This document shows positions 38,201 to 51,694 of a stretch of DNA of 64,000 nucleotides, piece after piece. Position numbers and translations under genes: made by a program. Origin of the DNA: Trogon surrucura. Its lineage: Eukaryota; Chordata; Aves; Trogoniformes; Trogonidae. How positions within the stretch are numbered: position 1 is the first letter of the stretch; each line of letters opens with the position of its first letter. The notes under the pieces are model-generated. The model did no database searches, had not been told where the DNA came from, and saw nothing but the letters and a program-made list of their open reading frames with translations. The DNA is taken from contig CM036635.1 of assembly GCA_020746105.1 (NCBI GenBank), positions 10,186,001 to 10,250,000 of the forward strand, written 5' to 3'.

Positions 38201-41200
38201 AACACGGGGTAATATTTGCTTATCTAAGTAGGCTTATTACTTTTTTTAGCATCTTTTTAAGTTGTTTTGCGAGTACTGGGCAACCAAGTCATTAGAGAAC
38301 AGCAGAATATCATAAAACGTGAAGACTGCAGCTATCCTGGCAGCGTAGGGATAGTAAGGGGATTGAAAACTGGAGGATGCTCTCTTTTGACTTTATTTAG
38401 CCCGGTGCCCATCACTGCAGTATCCAAATGACCATCACAATGTCTTAACCCACAGGAAAAAAAAAAAAAGAAAATCACACACAGGGACCAGGAGGTGGCA
38501 ACTGAACTCAGAGCCTGAATTTCACTCCATTATTTTAACACCCAACCCACCCATGACAGCAACGCTTCTAAGGGATCATCGGTGTCAAGAGCGGATGATG
38601 TTAAGAAAAAACGCAGCCGTCGGATCGGACCCTAAAGGGATGGGGACGTTAACTGGTTTTATACTTCTTCTCTCATTCTGGTTAACCTATTGCCCATATT
38701 TCTTATTTCCCAGCTCTCTAACTTCAGCGAAGATATTCAGTCCGGTCTGCTTCCTCTTCAAGGTGCCATCAGTCAAATCCAACCACATCATTTTGTCTCT
38801 CAGTTACTAAATTCAGGCCATTTTAAACATCCTGCTTTCATCTCTGTAGCTCTCTCCCACTTTTGAACCGTGCTGCAGTTACAGAAGAATGTACTTGACA
38901 TATAAAACGTGCACGTGATTCCTTTAACATTTTAATGTCGTGTATTGTGTTGTAAACATCTCTTCATGTTTTATCTCCTTCTCCATAAATCAGAGGGTAG
39001 TGTCTCAGAAGTCTCAAAAATGACGTGTTTTCTCCATAAGGCTCTACTCCTTGAAACATGAGTCAGCTTTCAAAAATCATCAAAAAAACCCAAAGCTACA
39101 AGAAAGATTATCAACTAACTTAAAATTATTTTCTCCCACGCCATTTCTATGACAGCATAAAGGTACTACGGGGAGAAATAAGTTACAAAGTTGTTCTTCA
39201 ACAACCAGAAAAACAGCATTTTGGTTATTCTTTTTTGTCACTACAAGGAACAACGCAATGGTAAAATACCTTGTGTATCCCAGACCAATATACAACACCC
39301 AAAGAATCAGGGAAGTGGACTGCATAAAAAAGATAGGAATAATTATTTGCTTTGTTCAAGGGTCACACGCGGCGCTTACAAGATGAAACCCCCAGAACAC
39401 ATTTCCATTTCCTTACCATAACTGCAGTTAATAAGACTGATCTCTTATAATGAGATTTTCTGGTGGTTTTGGCTAGCTTAGTACGTTACAGTAAAAAGGT
39501 GTCTCACTCTATTCCTCGGTAAATGCGTTAAGTGATTTATTTTTTTTTAATTAAAATCCAGTGTAAAATATTGATTATCCTGGAAAGACAGAACACCAAT
39601 AAAGAACACCTGTCCAAAGTAATTTGAAGTTACTTCAGTGATGGAAATAAGAAAGAATGCCATTAGAAAAAGAGAGAAGGGGGGAAAAAAAAAAAAGAGG
39701 AAAGTGGTTTCAGCAGGTGGGACTGAGAAGTGGTGACATGTTGTAGTACAATCCTGAAGGGCCGAAGGATATACGGCAGTGTTGCGTGATGTGGCAGAGA
39801 ACCAGGGACCGCTGCCTTAACGCGCCACTAGAATGCGAGATGAGGTGCGAGGAACAACTCTGAAGCCTTGCGATACGACGGAGCGAGGCAGAGGCAGAAC
39901 TGCTGGTAGAGGATCCGAGAAATAAACCCCCCGTATCTTTCCTTCGGCACCTTCCCGCAGGAGGGGACTCCCTTACAGCCCCCAGACCCAACGCACTCCA
40001 CGGGAAAACCCGGGGACCCCAGAATTCAAAACACTTTCCCCTAGCCGGAGAGATTCTGTTCCTCTCAAACTACTGTCTAACATAAATTATTCCAAGATAC
40101 TTTTCTTGACGTTTTGTACCCAAGCACGACCTTGCCGTAGAACAGGCACGTTTTCCCCTCAGACATCCGTATTTTCCAGGATGTTTTCTAACACAACCTC
40201 TATGCTGTCATTTTGCAAAAAAAAAAAAAAAAAGTCATAAGTTTCTTAAAAATAGTTGCCCAAATTCACAGAATTGTGATAAAAATACATTATTTCTACT
40301 TGCGTTGGAAAGCACAGCTAGAATTTGGAGTTTACGGGTTGTGAAACTTGCTTGTAAATACACACCTTGGGTTATAAATATCCAGTCGAACTTCTATAAA
40401 CAACGGAAAAAAAACATGTTGCCAACTCACATCATTTTTGTTATTGCTTTCTCATCAAGGACAGTGAAAGCGGGACAAGAACCTCCACTCTGGCAGATAT
40501 CTCACTTTTTAGCTCTTGTGGTTTGGGGAGGAAAATAAAAGTTTCAAGCATGACATACAGCCATCTGAAATTAAGAGAGGAAATGATAACTGAAAGATTA
40601 TTTTAGAGCAACTTTGTGAAAAACAAAATGTAACTTCTCGGTCTCTGTGCGCTACTTAGCAGAGTCCTGGCTCCCTCCCCAGTGGTTAATTCAACGTTAA
40701 TTCAGCTTAATTCAATGAGGGTCAGCTGGCCTCAGCTCCTACCAGACTGCTAACATAAAGTGGTCAAGAGAAGGGAAAAACCTTCAAATTCCAGAATTTG
40801 AACAGTTAAAAGTTTGTATCAATACTTCCACAAATACTACAGGATCTCTAGGAGATTTTCACAGGACCAGGCTCCGCGCATCCTGTCCTAAATCACGGGG
40901 AAGAATCTTACACAATCGACACTTTACCTTCCCACGACATATTTGAGGGCTGTAAATCACGAGCACAGATTTATCAGGGAAATGAGGAGTGGGAAAGACG
41001 AGTTGCCCTTAAAGATGCACAGATTTATAGCAATGTGGGAAGCGGAAAGACGGTTATCATGGAAAAAGGTCCTTCAGGGCCAGCAAGGAGCAACAAGGGA
41101 AACATGAGTCATGAGCTGCCAGAGAAGAGGACGCGTACGGGGAGCAATGGACAGAGCAAAGTAGCAATAAAGGAAGTTTCAAGTCAAACGTGCTCCTTCC

Positions 41201-42482
41201 CAAAGGTCGAGAGGGACAGCCAAGCTTACAGCGCTCGCCGAAAGTTCAATTCCCAGCCAGTTCAGACACCACACTGACAGCAACACCAGCAAAGGGACAC
41301 TCACCGACTGAAAGGAACCATTGATAAACAAGGTCACAGACCACAGCTCTTTGCTTTATTTCCAACTCTGCTTCTTTATTTTCCGTAATAAGAGTAGTTG
41401 CCTTGAAGGTCTACGTAGGCAAGCGGCTCAATGTGCGTGAGGGCGCAAACGTAAAGCGTTCAGTTGAGACTGGGAAAGACGGTTTTACACTTTGTGAGGC
41501 TGGAGTAACCTTCTCTATTTAGGAGCGTATCAACAGCTGTTGCCACGATGTGATAGCAGCGAGCGAACAGTGAATTACGAGCCAAAGCACAAAGTTATTA
41601 CGCTTCCAACTTGCCCTTCCCATCCCACCAAGCCTCAATGCTGTCAAACTCCAAATTATGGTGCAGGATTCCCGGTACATCTGAGTATCTCCAGATTTTA
41701 AAAAGCGGTTGCTTTTGAGACAAAACACAACACTGGGCAATATATGGAAGCTGAAGACAAAGAAAACCCATTATTTGTGCAAGAACATCATCTCTAGGCA
41801 GATCTGTCAAAAATCTCAAGACAGACAAGTTGCACAGGCACTTAGGAAGAGCCTATCAGCAACTTTCCTTCACAGCTGGACTGCAGGAGAGCTGAGAGAT
41901 CAGCATCAAGCTCCCCAGGCACGTTCACAACGGCAAGGAAGCTCAAGGTCAGGCACCTGGAACATCTCCAGCATGAAACAGCTACCACAGCACAGAGACT
42001 TCCAGTATGGGATTCCCCGATTTCAGCCTGAACAGGAGCACACAAACCCCCCAAAAGTCCCACTCCAGATGTTTAGAAAGGTGCTCTGAGCCATTCTTTA
42101 GTCAGAGCCGACAAGGTCATACAATAACACAACCGAGGAACCGGGCTCATAAGGCTGGAGCCCCAATGGCTATTCTCATGTTCCAATTACACAGCAATTC
42201 CTGCGTCACTTGCAGTGACCCAGGCTTGGTATTATCAAGATAAACATTATTATTGGGAGGCTTAAAACCTCATCAGCTCCATTCTGAATAAACACACCGT
42301 GCCTAGCAACTACACTTTAACGCGCAGGCCTATATTCCTCTCGTGGTGTCAGTTTTAGCGGCTCAGGGCTCGCGCGGCAGCTGCCGGCACAGCCCTCCCA
42401 GCACTCCCATTTACGCTCCCGGGCAGCATTTCAGGAGCCAGGATGACACCAGTTTGCGGCAAAGATGAAGAGCTGGACTGAC

Positions 42483-42607
42483 CTGATTGATGGAGTTGGC
42501 AGCACAGGAGGCCAGTCCAGTTCCGAGCGAGGCGAGCAGGAAACAGGTCGGATCGAAAGGGACGGGGGCCATGGCAAAGCCAGCGGACGCCGTGCTCACC
42601 ACCAGAG
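42483..42607 (-). CDS. COX10: COX10 coding exon 4 (transmembrane helix 1 and start of the active-site motif)
   Basis: The exon follows a TTGTGTTGCAG acceptor and ends CAATCAG before a GTCAGT donor (125 bp, phase 1 in, phase 0 out). It encodes about residues 166-206, from [14 protein letters not shown] to [14 protein letters not shown]. The first part is a hydrophobic helix (TM1). The end is the start of TM2 and the first half of the UbiA-type polar motif (N-S-I-N-Q), whose acidic part (D-x-x-M-N-R-T in known COX10 proteins) is encoded by the next exon. That exon is not found in the window. The match to human COX10 is nearly identical, with a few conservative changes. Intron 3, upstream, is 8.8 kb. 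Intron 4, downstream, would be at least 42.5 kb if it continues to the left edge. Confidence 0.98.
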
Positions 42608-45600
42608 CTGCAACACAAGCGAGAGCACAGTTCAAGGCATCGAGAAGAAACCGTCTCCTTTCTACATACCACTAGAGGGATGGGTTTCAAACCCCGTTCA
42701 GAACCCCCGTGGCAGATTATTTGGCTACTTTTGTGGATCGAAGTAGCTCCAGGAACTGCACACAAGGAATGCTACAATGCTACATAAAAAAAATGTCAAA
42801 GCTGAGAAGGAGAACTGTCGGGGATGAAATGAGAAACCCAGAAGCACCAGCACATTAGCAGGCAAGGCGAGAATAAAACTTATGCCTCTGCTTTCCCTGT
42901 TTTAAGGATTTGCTACAGGATCAAACTGCTTCACACAAGGGGACAGGAGATGTGTTTGCTACAGTAACTCACATGCTGCTGCAAAGTCTCACGTGGAAGA
43001 AAAACAGTAAGAAAAATTGCAGAGATTACGCATTATATCAAACTATAGCAGGAAATTAAGCAGCACAGAGAGTCAAAAAGAGACCCAGGGCATGTAGGCT
43101 ACAGCTGGTGAAGCCAGTAACTCCACCTTACAAGTACCTGCTCACACTGATCCCACCCGACAGCCCCACACGTCAGGCAGAAGGTACAATCACATCAGCA
43201 CATGGCCCCAGTGATGCTTAATGGCCTCAAAATGTGAGTGGATTAATAAAAATCCATTTCAGCTTTGCCATTCAAAATGGTAACTTCAATGCAGCACTGC
43301 AAATCACATCCTTAAAACGAAAGTTACCTAAGTCTCAATCCTAATATTGTAATTACCCAAATAATAGGTCGTACAAATCTCAATTTTGGCAAGAAAGTAT
43401 GACATGAAAAAAAATTCTTATACTATAAAAGTCAGCTTGCTTACCGAATATCTTGCTTATGGTCTAGAACCTTACAATCTGAAATGAACAGCTATTAAAC
43501 AGAAAGTATTTAAATTACATACTGCACATAATTATGCGTTCCAGACCTCAGTGTGTCCAAATCAACGCATCACAATATTATCTTCCTGATTCCTACCAAG
43601 TCTCCTCCTTGTCTGAAGTTAAATGACAAATAAATAACCTTTGCTGACTGAAAATACCTGGATTATCTACTAAGCAGCGTCGCTTGAGATGAAAAACGAA
43701 ATGTCACGGCAGGGACCTGCCAGGAGGACGCACATGCCAAGTATTAATTTTAAGAACTGTGCCTGCGTAAGAGCCTTAGGATTTAATCCTGAAAAGACAG
43801 CGAAGGAAACTTGCTGCTCATCCAAACTCTTCTCTAAGTATTAAAAACCGCTGGCAGCTGAACATTACGTGTAATACACATCATGTTATTATAAATATTA
43901 ATTATTTAGCCTTGTTACAGACACTGAGGGGTGCTGCAGGCTGGCTGTGGCGGGGTCCCTGCCCCGTATCAAGGGACCCCCCTGCCTTTGATTCCCTGGG
44001 GCAGCAGCCGGCTGTTGCTGCAACCCCTTCAGGGGCTTCTAAAATGGAACAAATCTCAGATCCTTATTCCCTCAAGAAGGTGTGAAATAACTCCACAGGA
44101 CAGACCGGCAGACGTGCAGATAGTGATCGCTTCTGAAAGACGGGGCCTCGTGTATTATATAAATACAACAGCGTCTTGGTTTCAAAACTCTTGGATCCTT
44201 CTCAGTAAAGTGCGCAAGAAAAATATGAACTGGGTCGGTTTACAGATGATGGAGTTAAAAAATACACAGAAAAGATGACAGTGAAACAGCAGCGTTTGCA
44301 TTTCTAAGAGTGACTGCATTCATTTTTCTTTTTTCATAATAAATCACACGCTCACTTCTAGACAAGAATTTAATTAAAACTTATCTTAGAGAGCACTTTA
44401 CACCAATTTATTATGGGAAAACACCGACTCATTTACTGAAGAAGAAAGGTGGAGCAGACTGGCAAACAGTCAGTGTAACATTACCGCTACTCTGACCTCA
44501 AAGAAATTCTAATACTGTACAGCCACGGCGCTAATTAAAGTCCCCATTGATTTCTCCAGATTAATTTCAGCCACTCATTTCAGTGTGACTTAGCAGCATC
44601 TCATTAAAGAAGGCTGTAGTACAGCCTCTCGCTTATCCCACCGAAACAGGTATTCTGAGTTGTTGGGGCAGCGCTGGGCACACAAGGCATCTCCTCCTCG
44701 TCCCATCGCCCGGCAATTCAAATGCGACACGTTAAGAGCAAATAAGAGAACGTTCCCTTTGGATTGGGAAGTTTATTTTCCTTGACTGTGGAAGCAATAA
44801 TTTACTCTTCTACTTTCCTCATGGAGGAAAAGTATATTTAATTGAGATCACATCAAGGGAATGAGGTCATTGACTCTGTTTGTTTTTTAATCCCTGTTAG
44901 TTTAGTGCTTTAGGGGCCAAATTAACTTCACCTTCTTGCATAATAGATGGAATTGATCCTTTCAAGATTTGTTGATGAGAGTTGGCACTATATATGCTCT
45001 TCATAAAGAAGCCAAGAGTTAAACTTATGATCTCAGCCCAAACCTAATTTTCAGTCTTTTAAACATCTTTAACTTTAACAAAAATGAACAGGGGACATTT
45101 GTCTCCTATTTCAATGTAAATGAAAATGCTAATGGATTGGTGACAAAAGAGTGAATTACAACATTTCCAGCGCAAAAGCACATTCAGAGGTCTGCAGTGT
45201 ATTCTTTATATTCTTCTTCAGCTTCATTGTAACTCGATCTGCCTTTATAAATCCCTCTATTTGTATTTATAGCACGCGAATCGCTATGCCATATTTTGTT
45301 TACCTCCTATTAAAAAGCAGCTAAGCCAAAACAAAAGCGTAGAAAGCCAAAGCAAACCAATTCAGCTTTACACTTCTCCTCTACTCCTGTCCTGATGATA
45401 GATCAGTATATACAGAATGACAAAAGCAAATGCATTTCTACTTTCATTTAAGAAACAATTCCATTGTTTGACTACAAATGTTTATATACTCCTTAAAGGA
45501 AATGAGCCTTCCAAAAGCTGATGCAATTTTCCTTACCGAGTTTTCACACTTTGGTTTCTGGAAAGCTGTACGTATATAACAGCAGTATCAGTGCTCGCCC

Positions 45601-45711
45601 TGGGTTGAGCAAAACAGAACCAGTTTTGTTCAGTGAGTTTTGCTTCTCAATTCAGTCTCTTTTAAAAGGCTGCACTTTCTGAAGTCAGCGGCGTGTTTTT
45701 CAGCCGGTGCC

Positions 45712-46325
45712 TGCTCCTAGTAGGGTGACACCTGATGTTCACAGTCGCTGCCTGGGGCTGGGATGCAGAAGGGCTCTTGCTTATACTTACTCCTGTAGTG
45801 CCCAAGGCCACTGCTGGCTCCTGTGTGCCACCGTGGGGGTGCCGGGTAGTAAGGGGGGACACAAGGAAGTAAAAGGTTGCACCTCCAAGCAGTTGCAGAC
45901 AGGACAGGTGACCAACGAGAGTATTCCATCCCATACAGTCATACATAGCCAGTATAAAACCGGGGGATCACAAGGGTTTAGTTCTCCTCTTCTGCAACAG
46001 CCGGCATCCAGGGAGGACTCCGTCCAACCTTCTGCCTTTGATCCCAGGTTCCCGAACCCAGTTTCCAAACCCAGCTCCCACCGCCGCCGAGTCTGGGGCT
46101 GTGCCGGCGCCGCTAGCTCTGCAATCCCCCACTGGGGATTGCTGTCGGGGGGCAATCAGGTTCAATATCGGGTTTGTATATATGTATACAGTTCACTATT
46201 TTTATTATTTCCTCATTCATTTTTTCTTCCCAATCCGTAAGTCTCTGCCACATTCCATTTTCCTTCCCGTTTGGGGGAGAGGGGCTGTCAGGGTTTAGTG
46301 GCCGGCCCAGCCCTAACCCGTGACG
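45712..46325 (+). mobile_element. Solo LTR of an avian ERVL-like endogenous retrovirus
   Basis: The structure is that of a single LTR. It begins with TG at 45712 and has a TATA box in CCAGTATAAAACCGGGGGAT near 45953, preceded by ATTCCATCCCATACAGTCAT, as in avian ERVL LTRs. The 3' end TTTAGTGGCCGGCCCAGCCC followed by TAACCCGTGACG matches the usual end of such LTRs, with a terminal CG where CA is expected. The flanks carry a candidate 5 bp target duplication GTGCC (45707-45711 and 46326-46330). No primer-binding site or viral coding sequence follows, so it is a recombination remnant. It lies in COX10 intron 3, antisense to the gene. The family assignment is from memory of LTR features. Confidence 0.75.
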
Positions 46326-47440
46326 GTGCCTACAACTGACCAATGCTTTTTTTAAAACTCAGATTTGTTTGGGTCTGGGCATATCCAAATTCTGTTGCAG
46401 ATTAAAACCGGCACGCTAAAGAAGGCCGAACTCCTGCAGCAAAATTAAACTTGTGTCAATAATTTGAGACAAGGCTTTGCATTGTATCGTATCATAGAAA
46501 GTTCAAGTGTAATACTATGAACAGAGCAGATAATCTCTTGTTACCATCGAATAATTTCAAAATGCTCTGCAAAAAATAAACTCCAATAATGGTTTATTTT
46601 TATTTCATTAGTTTTCCTTGTAGCACAGAAAACAAATTGCCAGAAAGCTACCACTATTAAGTTCTGTTTCTTCAATAGGACAATAGTTACTGTTTTAATA
46701 ACCACAAAATGAGAACTACTTTGACAGGCGTATGAAATAGATTTAGAACCAAAAATAAATGTTGACTAGTAATAATCTAAACAATATACACCGATAAATC
46801 TTTGTCAAAGTTTCTGGCTATATTAAAGCTACCATTTAAAAAATAAACACCATTATTCCAGAATAGAGCGGAAACATAATGGAATGTCACTAAAGCAAAT
46901 GGATTTTTATTTTTTTTTTAAACTAAAGTGGCTGTTACCAGTTTTTTAGCCTACGAGCACAACACTGGCACCTTATTTAGTCATTGTTGCTCCATTATGT
47001 AGGGGTTTGGTAACACTCAAGAGTCATTACGCAAAGCTGGGTATCCATCATCTCCGTTTTACACATCCAGAGAGATGAAGCAGGATGGTCCCAATCGCAC
47101 CGTAAACCAGCAGCAAACGTCTCAGGCTCAGTTTCCAGTTCAGTGCTTTGGTGTTAGAGGATCACTAACGCACAGACATGAACTCATATGTGAGCAACAC
47201 ATCCAGCAGGTCCCGGCTGTCTTCTACTAAACAAGACAGGATTTTGTTTGTTTGTTTTTTAAAAGCATGTGAAAAAAATTCTGCTCTATTCTCCAGAAGT
47301 GAAACCGGTCATGCATGATCAGATTTGTTCACAAATCTTAAGCACAGGTCAGTAAGTCCACGGCAGAGAGAACACACAGGTTTGTAGCTCGTAGTCTACT
47401 CCTAGTTTTTTGTCTAACATTTTCTAGCAATAACAAAGAG

Positions 47441-47660
47441 TAATTCAGATTGGAAGGGATCTCAGGCGACCGTCAAGCCCAACCACCTGCTCAAAGCGGG
47501 GTCAACGCTGAATTCAGGCAGGTCCCTTAGGACTTTGTCATCTCCATGGGTGGACATTTCCCATCATTTCTGGGCAACCTGCTCCCAAGTCTGACTGTCC
47601 TCACAGCAAAACTCTTTTTTTCCTTATGTTAAGGCAGAAACTCACAGTTCAATTCATGAA
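47441..47660 (-). mobile_element. Old, diverged CR1 fragment
   Basis: On the plus strand it runs from AGATTGGAAGGGATCTCAGG through CAAGCCCAACCACCTGCTCA and GGGCAACCTGCTCC to CCTCACAGCAAAACTC. This is the order of an inverted CR1 3' end, with many changes and small gaps. The terminal repeat is almost lost. The inner boundary is approximate. Confidence 0.85.
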
Positions 47661-50600
47661 ACATGTTTTCTCTGTGCCAAGACTCACATATTTTAAAAAA
47701 AGATTTTAAGAGGAAAGCGTAGATACTTCCAAGTAGGTCTTGGTACCTAATCAGAGAACGTCCATGTCCTCCTTCCTGTGGAAGGAGCTACTAAAGATCA
47801 GATGGCATCAAAATATGTAAATCTTTAAATTAAAAACAAACATCAGGCCAATTTATGGGTCTCCTCAGAGAACTGATTATATCGGTCTTGTGATTCCCTT
47901 CCCTAACACACACATTTGACTTTGATGAGGAAAAATCACTCCAGAATTGATTCTGAACTGACCACAGTAAACCCTGGAATCTCTCTACTAAAGATATCTA
48001 ATTGCTCCAGATTTAGGAAGGTGTAAAGACCTCAGCCCTGCCTACTTTAGCTCCAAGGTATAGACCATGCCAAAACCAGAGATAATTCATTCTTGACTCT
48101 TCTTCTTACATAATGTTAAAAGGAAACTGGCTTGAACTCTGAGAACCAAACAACATCTTGCATCCTCAGTGAGAGAAACACAGCAAGAAAAGAGTCTTTT
48201 CAGGAAGTTTGCAGATTTCTTAGTGTTTGGAGAAACAGTATCACACTTAAAGGGAAGCAAAGGAGGGTGCCTTCATCACAATTCTCCCAAATTCAAACCT
48301 GAATTTTAATTTTCCTGTAGTTTTGCATATAGCGCATCTTAGTTTTCGTCTGTGATTACTGGAGAAAACACCACTTCAATGTAAACTGGAAGTTCAACTT
48401 AAGAAGATGAGGCAACCTCATCTAATGCGTTTGCATTAGAAATCATCAGAATTTCCTCCCGCTGTCATACCTTCACATATCTCACTCTCCTATTTTCTAC
48501 CCATAAACTTCAGGGTGAAGTTGAAACCAATGACATTGACAATTCTCTGAAAACTCATCAGACAGATGCATCAGCTCTCCGAGCGCCTGGCTGGTGAGAT
48601 CCAGCTGTCAGCCAGCACAGAACTCCAGAGAGAAGGATGAAAACTGCACCCCAAAAGGTAGATTACGCGACAGAATTTTTTTCTGAGGCAAAAGAACACA
48701 AACAAACCTCTTTTCTTATTGGTAAAGCAGAGCTTCTAACGGCAGAGTCACAGGAGCTGCAGTTTACACGAAGCAGGAGGGAATGGTAAGAGCTAAACTC
48801 ATTTCCTTTCAGAGGTGAATTACAGTTCAGAACACAAACAAACAGTCTCTTTACTTCAGCAGCGGGGAAAGAAAAGGGCATAAGGAAGTCCCATTTTAGC
48901 ATAATGCAGAGTTTGTTTTTTTGTTATTTCGTACTCCAAAAAGTATAAATAAAGAGCCTGCCAATAAAACCACACAGGATATGAGATCTATCAGAACTTC
49001 ACGGGTGAAAGGAATGGCGGCGTGTGTCATTTTAACTTAAGAACTGATCTCAGAGACTTTATTTTTCTTTCAAGAAAATACAATCAAAGAACTACACCAC
49101 CATATTCTTCAGAGAATCATTTGTCTAAATGATTACAGAAGTTGCAAAAAAAGCTAACTCTGTTTCCTGGCTCTGCATACTACACCCAGCATTTTTCCTG
49201 CTGGTTTTCTCTGCTATCCTACGACTAACAAAGACCAACAACAGAACTCCCCTCCTACAAACCCCTCTTCACCCAACTCACTCTTTTACACTTCTTACTT
49301 CCAAAAAAATCTCCCCACCCCATAGCATCTTCCCCACCAAATACATAAAGATCACAAGGAGAGAGGTTAAGGGTTTTTTCTATACTTTTATATCTTCCCA
49401 ACAGGTACAAAGTTCACTAACCCCGGATCAAGAACAACGCATCTCAAAACGCAGCCTCACCCAAAACAACAGTCCCAAGAGAAGGAAATTCTATAACCTT
49501 TGCCTTCTACAGGTTTCAGGTAACACTCGGTTTTAAAACCAGAGTGGTGCTTGCTTGTCTGTCAATACTGCCTTTCACAACTGAAAACAAGCCTCCCAGA
49601 AGCTGTCAAAAAGTTTTGCAGCAACACTAAGGCCACACAAAAAAAGGATCATGTAAAATCACTTTTTTTTTTTTCCAAAGAAAGATACTCTTCTACCTTG
49701 CTGCATCTTGAAACTCCTGGTTTTGCAAAGCACCAGCAACACTCACATGTGGTACTAACACCGAGCTTACATGTGAGGAGTATCAGCAAACAGAAGAACA
49801 TACATTTCTAGTGCTGAGTTTTTCTCCCTCTCTGGTCACTTAATCACAGCATTTTAAACCTTTCATTTCTGGATCTACTGAGATTTTTTAAATTCATTCT
49901 ACTTAAACAACCAGCACAGCTCTCATGTTCACATAGAAAAGCCACTTAAATAAAAACACTCATTGAAAACGTGCCAGAAGAGTTACTTGTTCATATAGGA
50001 CTCTGAAGTTATCCATGGGGAGCCCAACAGAAACAAAATATTACTAAAACCAACGGGCACAGGGGAGAAAAAGGCAAGACCTGTGCTACACAGAAAGTAA
50101 GAAGAGGCAATAGTTGAGGTCATACGTGCCACAAAGCTGTTGCAAATCAGAAGTACAATAACCCTGACAACTGCTGAAGGTGCTAGGTAAGAGTTTTGTG
50201 CACAAAAAACTAAAATTACCAAGGCTAATACGTAAAAGTGGCACCGTGAAGTATCCAAAGACATGCTCTTCAGCCCTCAAGCCTACTAACCCAACTCTTT
50301 CCCAGCACAAAATAAATGCCTTGAGGGTTTTTTTTTAAAACAATGAGGAAAAACATTTGGTCAGACAGACAAACACCAGTTTTGCCACATGCAAAACATG
50401 CGATGGCTCATCAGCCCTGAGAACCATAAGGTTTTTTATTAAACCTTCAATGATCACCTTACGCTGTATGTGGTCAGTACAATTCTTCCACAGAGAAACA
50501 AACAACGAGAAGGTCTATATTGTGAGACAAAAGGTCTCAAAAAATGCAACCAATTCAGGATTTTTGTTATAACAAACCGTTACGGCAAACAAGAATTTAT

Positions 50601-51369
50601 TTCACCCACTGGAGAGAGCACCACAGCCGGGATTTAGGAAATTGTATTTCTGTTCTTGGTCCTGACACAGACGAGATGTAAGGCTTTGGTCAGGTCATTA
50701 GAGTTTCCTTAGACATAAAACTATACAAGGCCCTACCCACTGGCAAAGAAATAATACATAGTTCTTAAGTATTACTACCAGAACAAGGGAAAACATATTT
50801 AGGCTACAAGGCAATTGCTTAAACTGCTGCTTTGAAGATTTGTTATCACTGACTCGAAAAGTAAATTATACTTTATTTTAGAAAAATCTCACTGGCCACA
50901 CTCAAACATTTTCCTTTATAAGACAGGAAATTATTCAGATTATCTTTTGTTGGTACGTTTAATATTAACTTCAAAATCAGCAGCACTAAAGCGAAACGTA
51001 AGTAAATAAGATGGGACATTGGCAAACTTAAGCAAGATGCCTTTAAATACTTAATGCAGCGCTTGTAGATTCACCTCCTAACCCAGTTTCACCATATCTT
51101 TTGTAATAACACTTGCTTATAATCCCCAAAAGATGAACGGTGATACAATGCAAACTCCTCTTCATGGTTTTTAAGCAAATTCAATGGGAAAACCAGTAAA
51201 TGCTTTCATAAAACCATTTTTGCACACACACCTTTAACGGAATTGACCCAGGCACTTTGTGGCAGGGAAGTGGGAATTACCACACAAAAACCTACACCGG
51301 ACCAGCAAAGCGCTAAAGAACTCTGACATCAAACAGGATGCACAGAGGAGAAAAAATAGCCAGTAGTAC

Positions 51370-51694
51370 CTGTAAGCTTGATTTTGGACAGGCGTGCCAA
51401 AATTCCTGGCAAATCGTCCAGCCGCAGCTTCATTTCTTTCCATTGTCTGTCGTCTTTGGATTCTGCTCTCACTGGTGCGAGCGAGTCTTCAGACTCTGCA
51501 GCTGATTTCAGTTCTCTCAACTCGTTTCTGCTTGATGTCTCCGACAGAGGTTGATGAACAGCTGAGATGGGTCTGATCTTGTGTGTAACCTTCCTTTCCC
51601 GATCCAGTTGCTGAAGCTCACGAAAAGGAGATGCAACCGAATCCGACTTCGGTTTGACTCGCTGGCTGAGGTCTTTGTTGTATTGTGTTACATA
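51370..51694 (-). CDS. COX10: COX10 coding exon 3 (variable N-terminal domain up to first membrane helix)
   Basis: This 325 bp exon starts after a good acceptor (TTTCTTTTCAG) with TAT GTA ACA (YVTQ) and ends ACA G before a GTACT donor. It encodes about residues 57-164 plus the first base of an alanine codon. The first 85 or so codons are hydrophilic, rich in Ser, Glu and Lys, and poorly conserved relative to human. From WKEMKL onward, and especially DLPGILARLSKIKLT, the match to COX10 is almost exact. This conserved stretch is the amphipathic lead-in to the first transmembrane helix of the UbiA prenyltransferase fold, and LSKIKLT is a signature of heme O synthases. Exon phases are 0 at the start and 1 at the end, matching the neighbouring exons. 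The identification is firm. Confidence 0.98.

Larger units (their letters stand above)
1..42482 (-). other. Presumed COX10 intron 4 (left part of window)
   Basis: No COX10 exon 5-7 sequence was found here. I looked for the reverse complement of the D-S-N-M-N-R-T, N-T-W-V-G and F-P-H-F-N-A-L-S-W segments by eye. I therefore infer that this 42 kb is intron 4, or intron 4 plus later introns if a short exon was missed. It holds one clear CR1 (5839-6370), two CR1 remnants (27041-27191, 35152-35215), several CpG-rich clusters, short tandem duplications and one gene-like open frame (14899-15291). All other long open frames look like chance. If the bird locus is rearranged, the left end may be intergenic. 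Confidence 0.5.
42608..51369 (-). other. COX10: COX10 intron 3
   Basis: The intron is 8762 bp with a GTACT donor and GCAG acceptor. It contains the solo LTR (45712-46325) and a decayed CR1 (47441-47660). The rest is CpG-poor unique sequence, including a conserved-looking AT-rich block at about 44840-45160. No additional coding exon is recognisable. Confidence 0.9.

Noticed and set aside
41709-42089. 126-codon plus-strand frame close to COX10 exon 4
   Set aside because: It is antisense to the intron next to exon 4, Gln/Arg/Ser-rich with no known domain, and probably chance.
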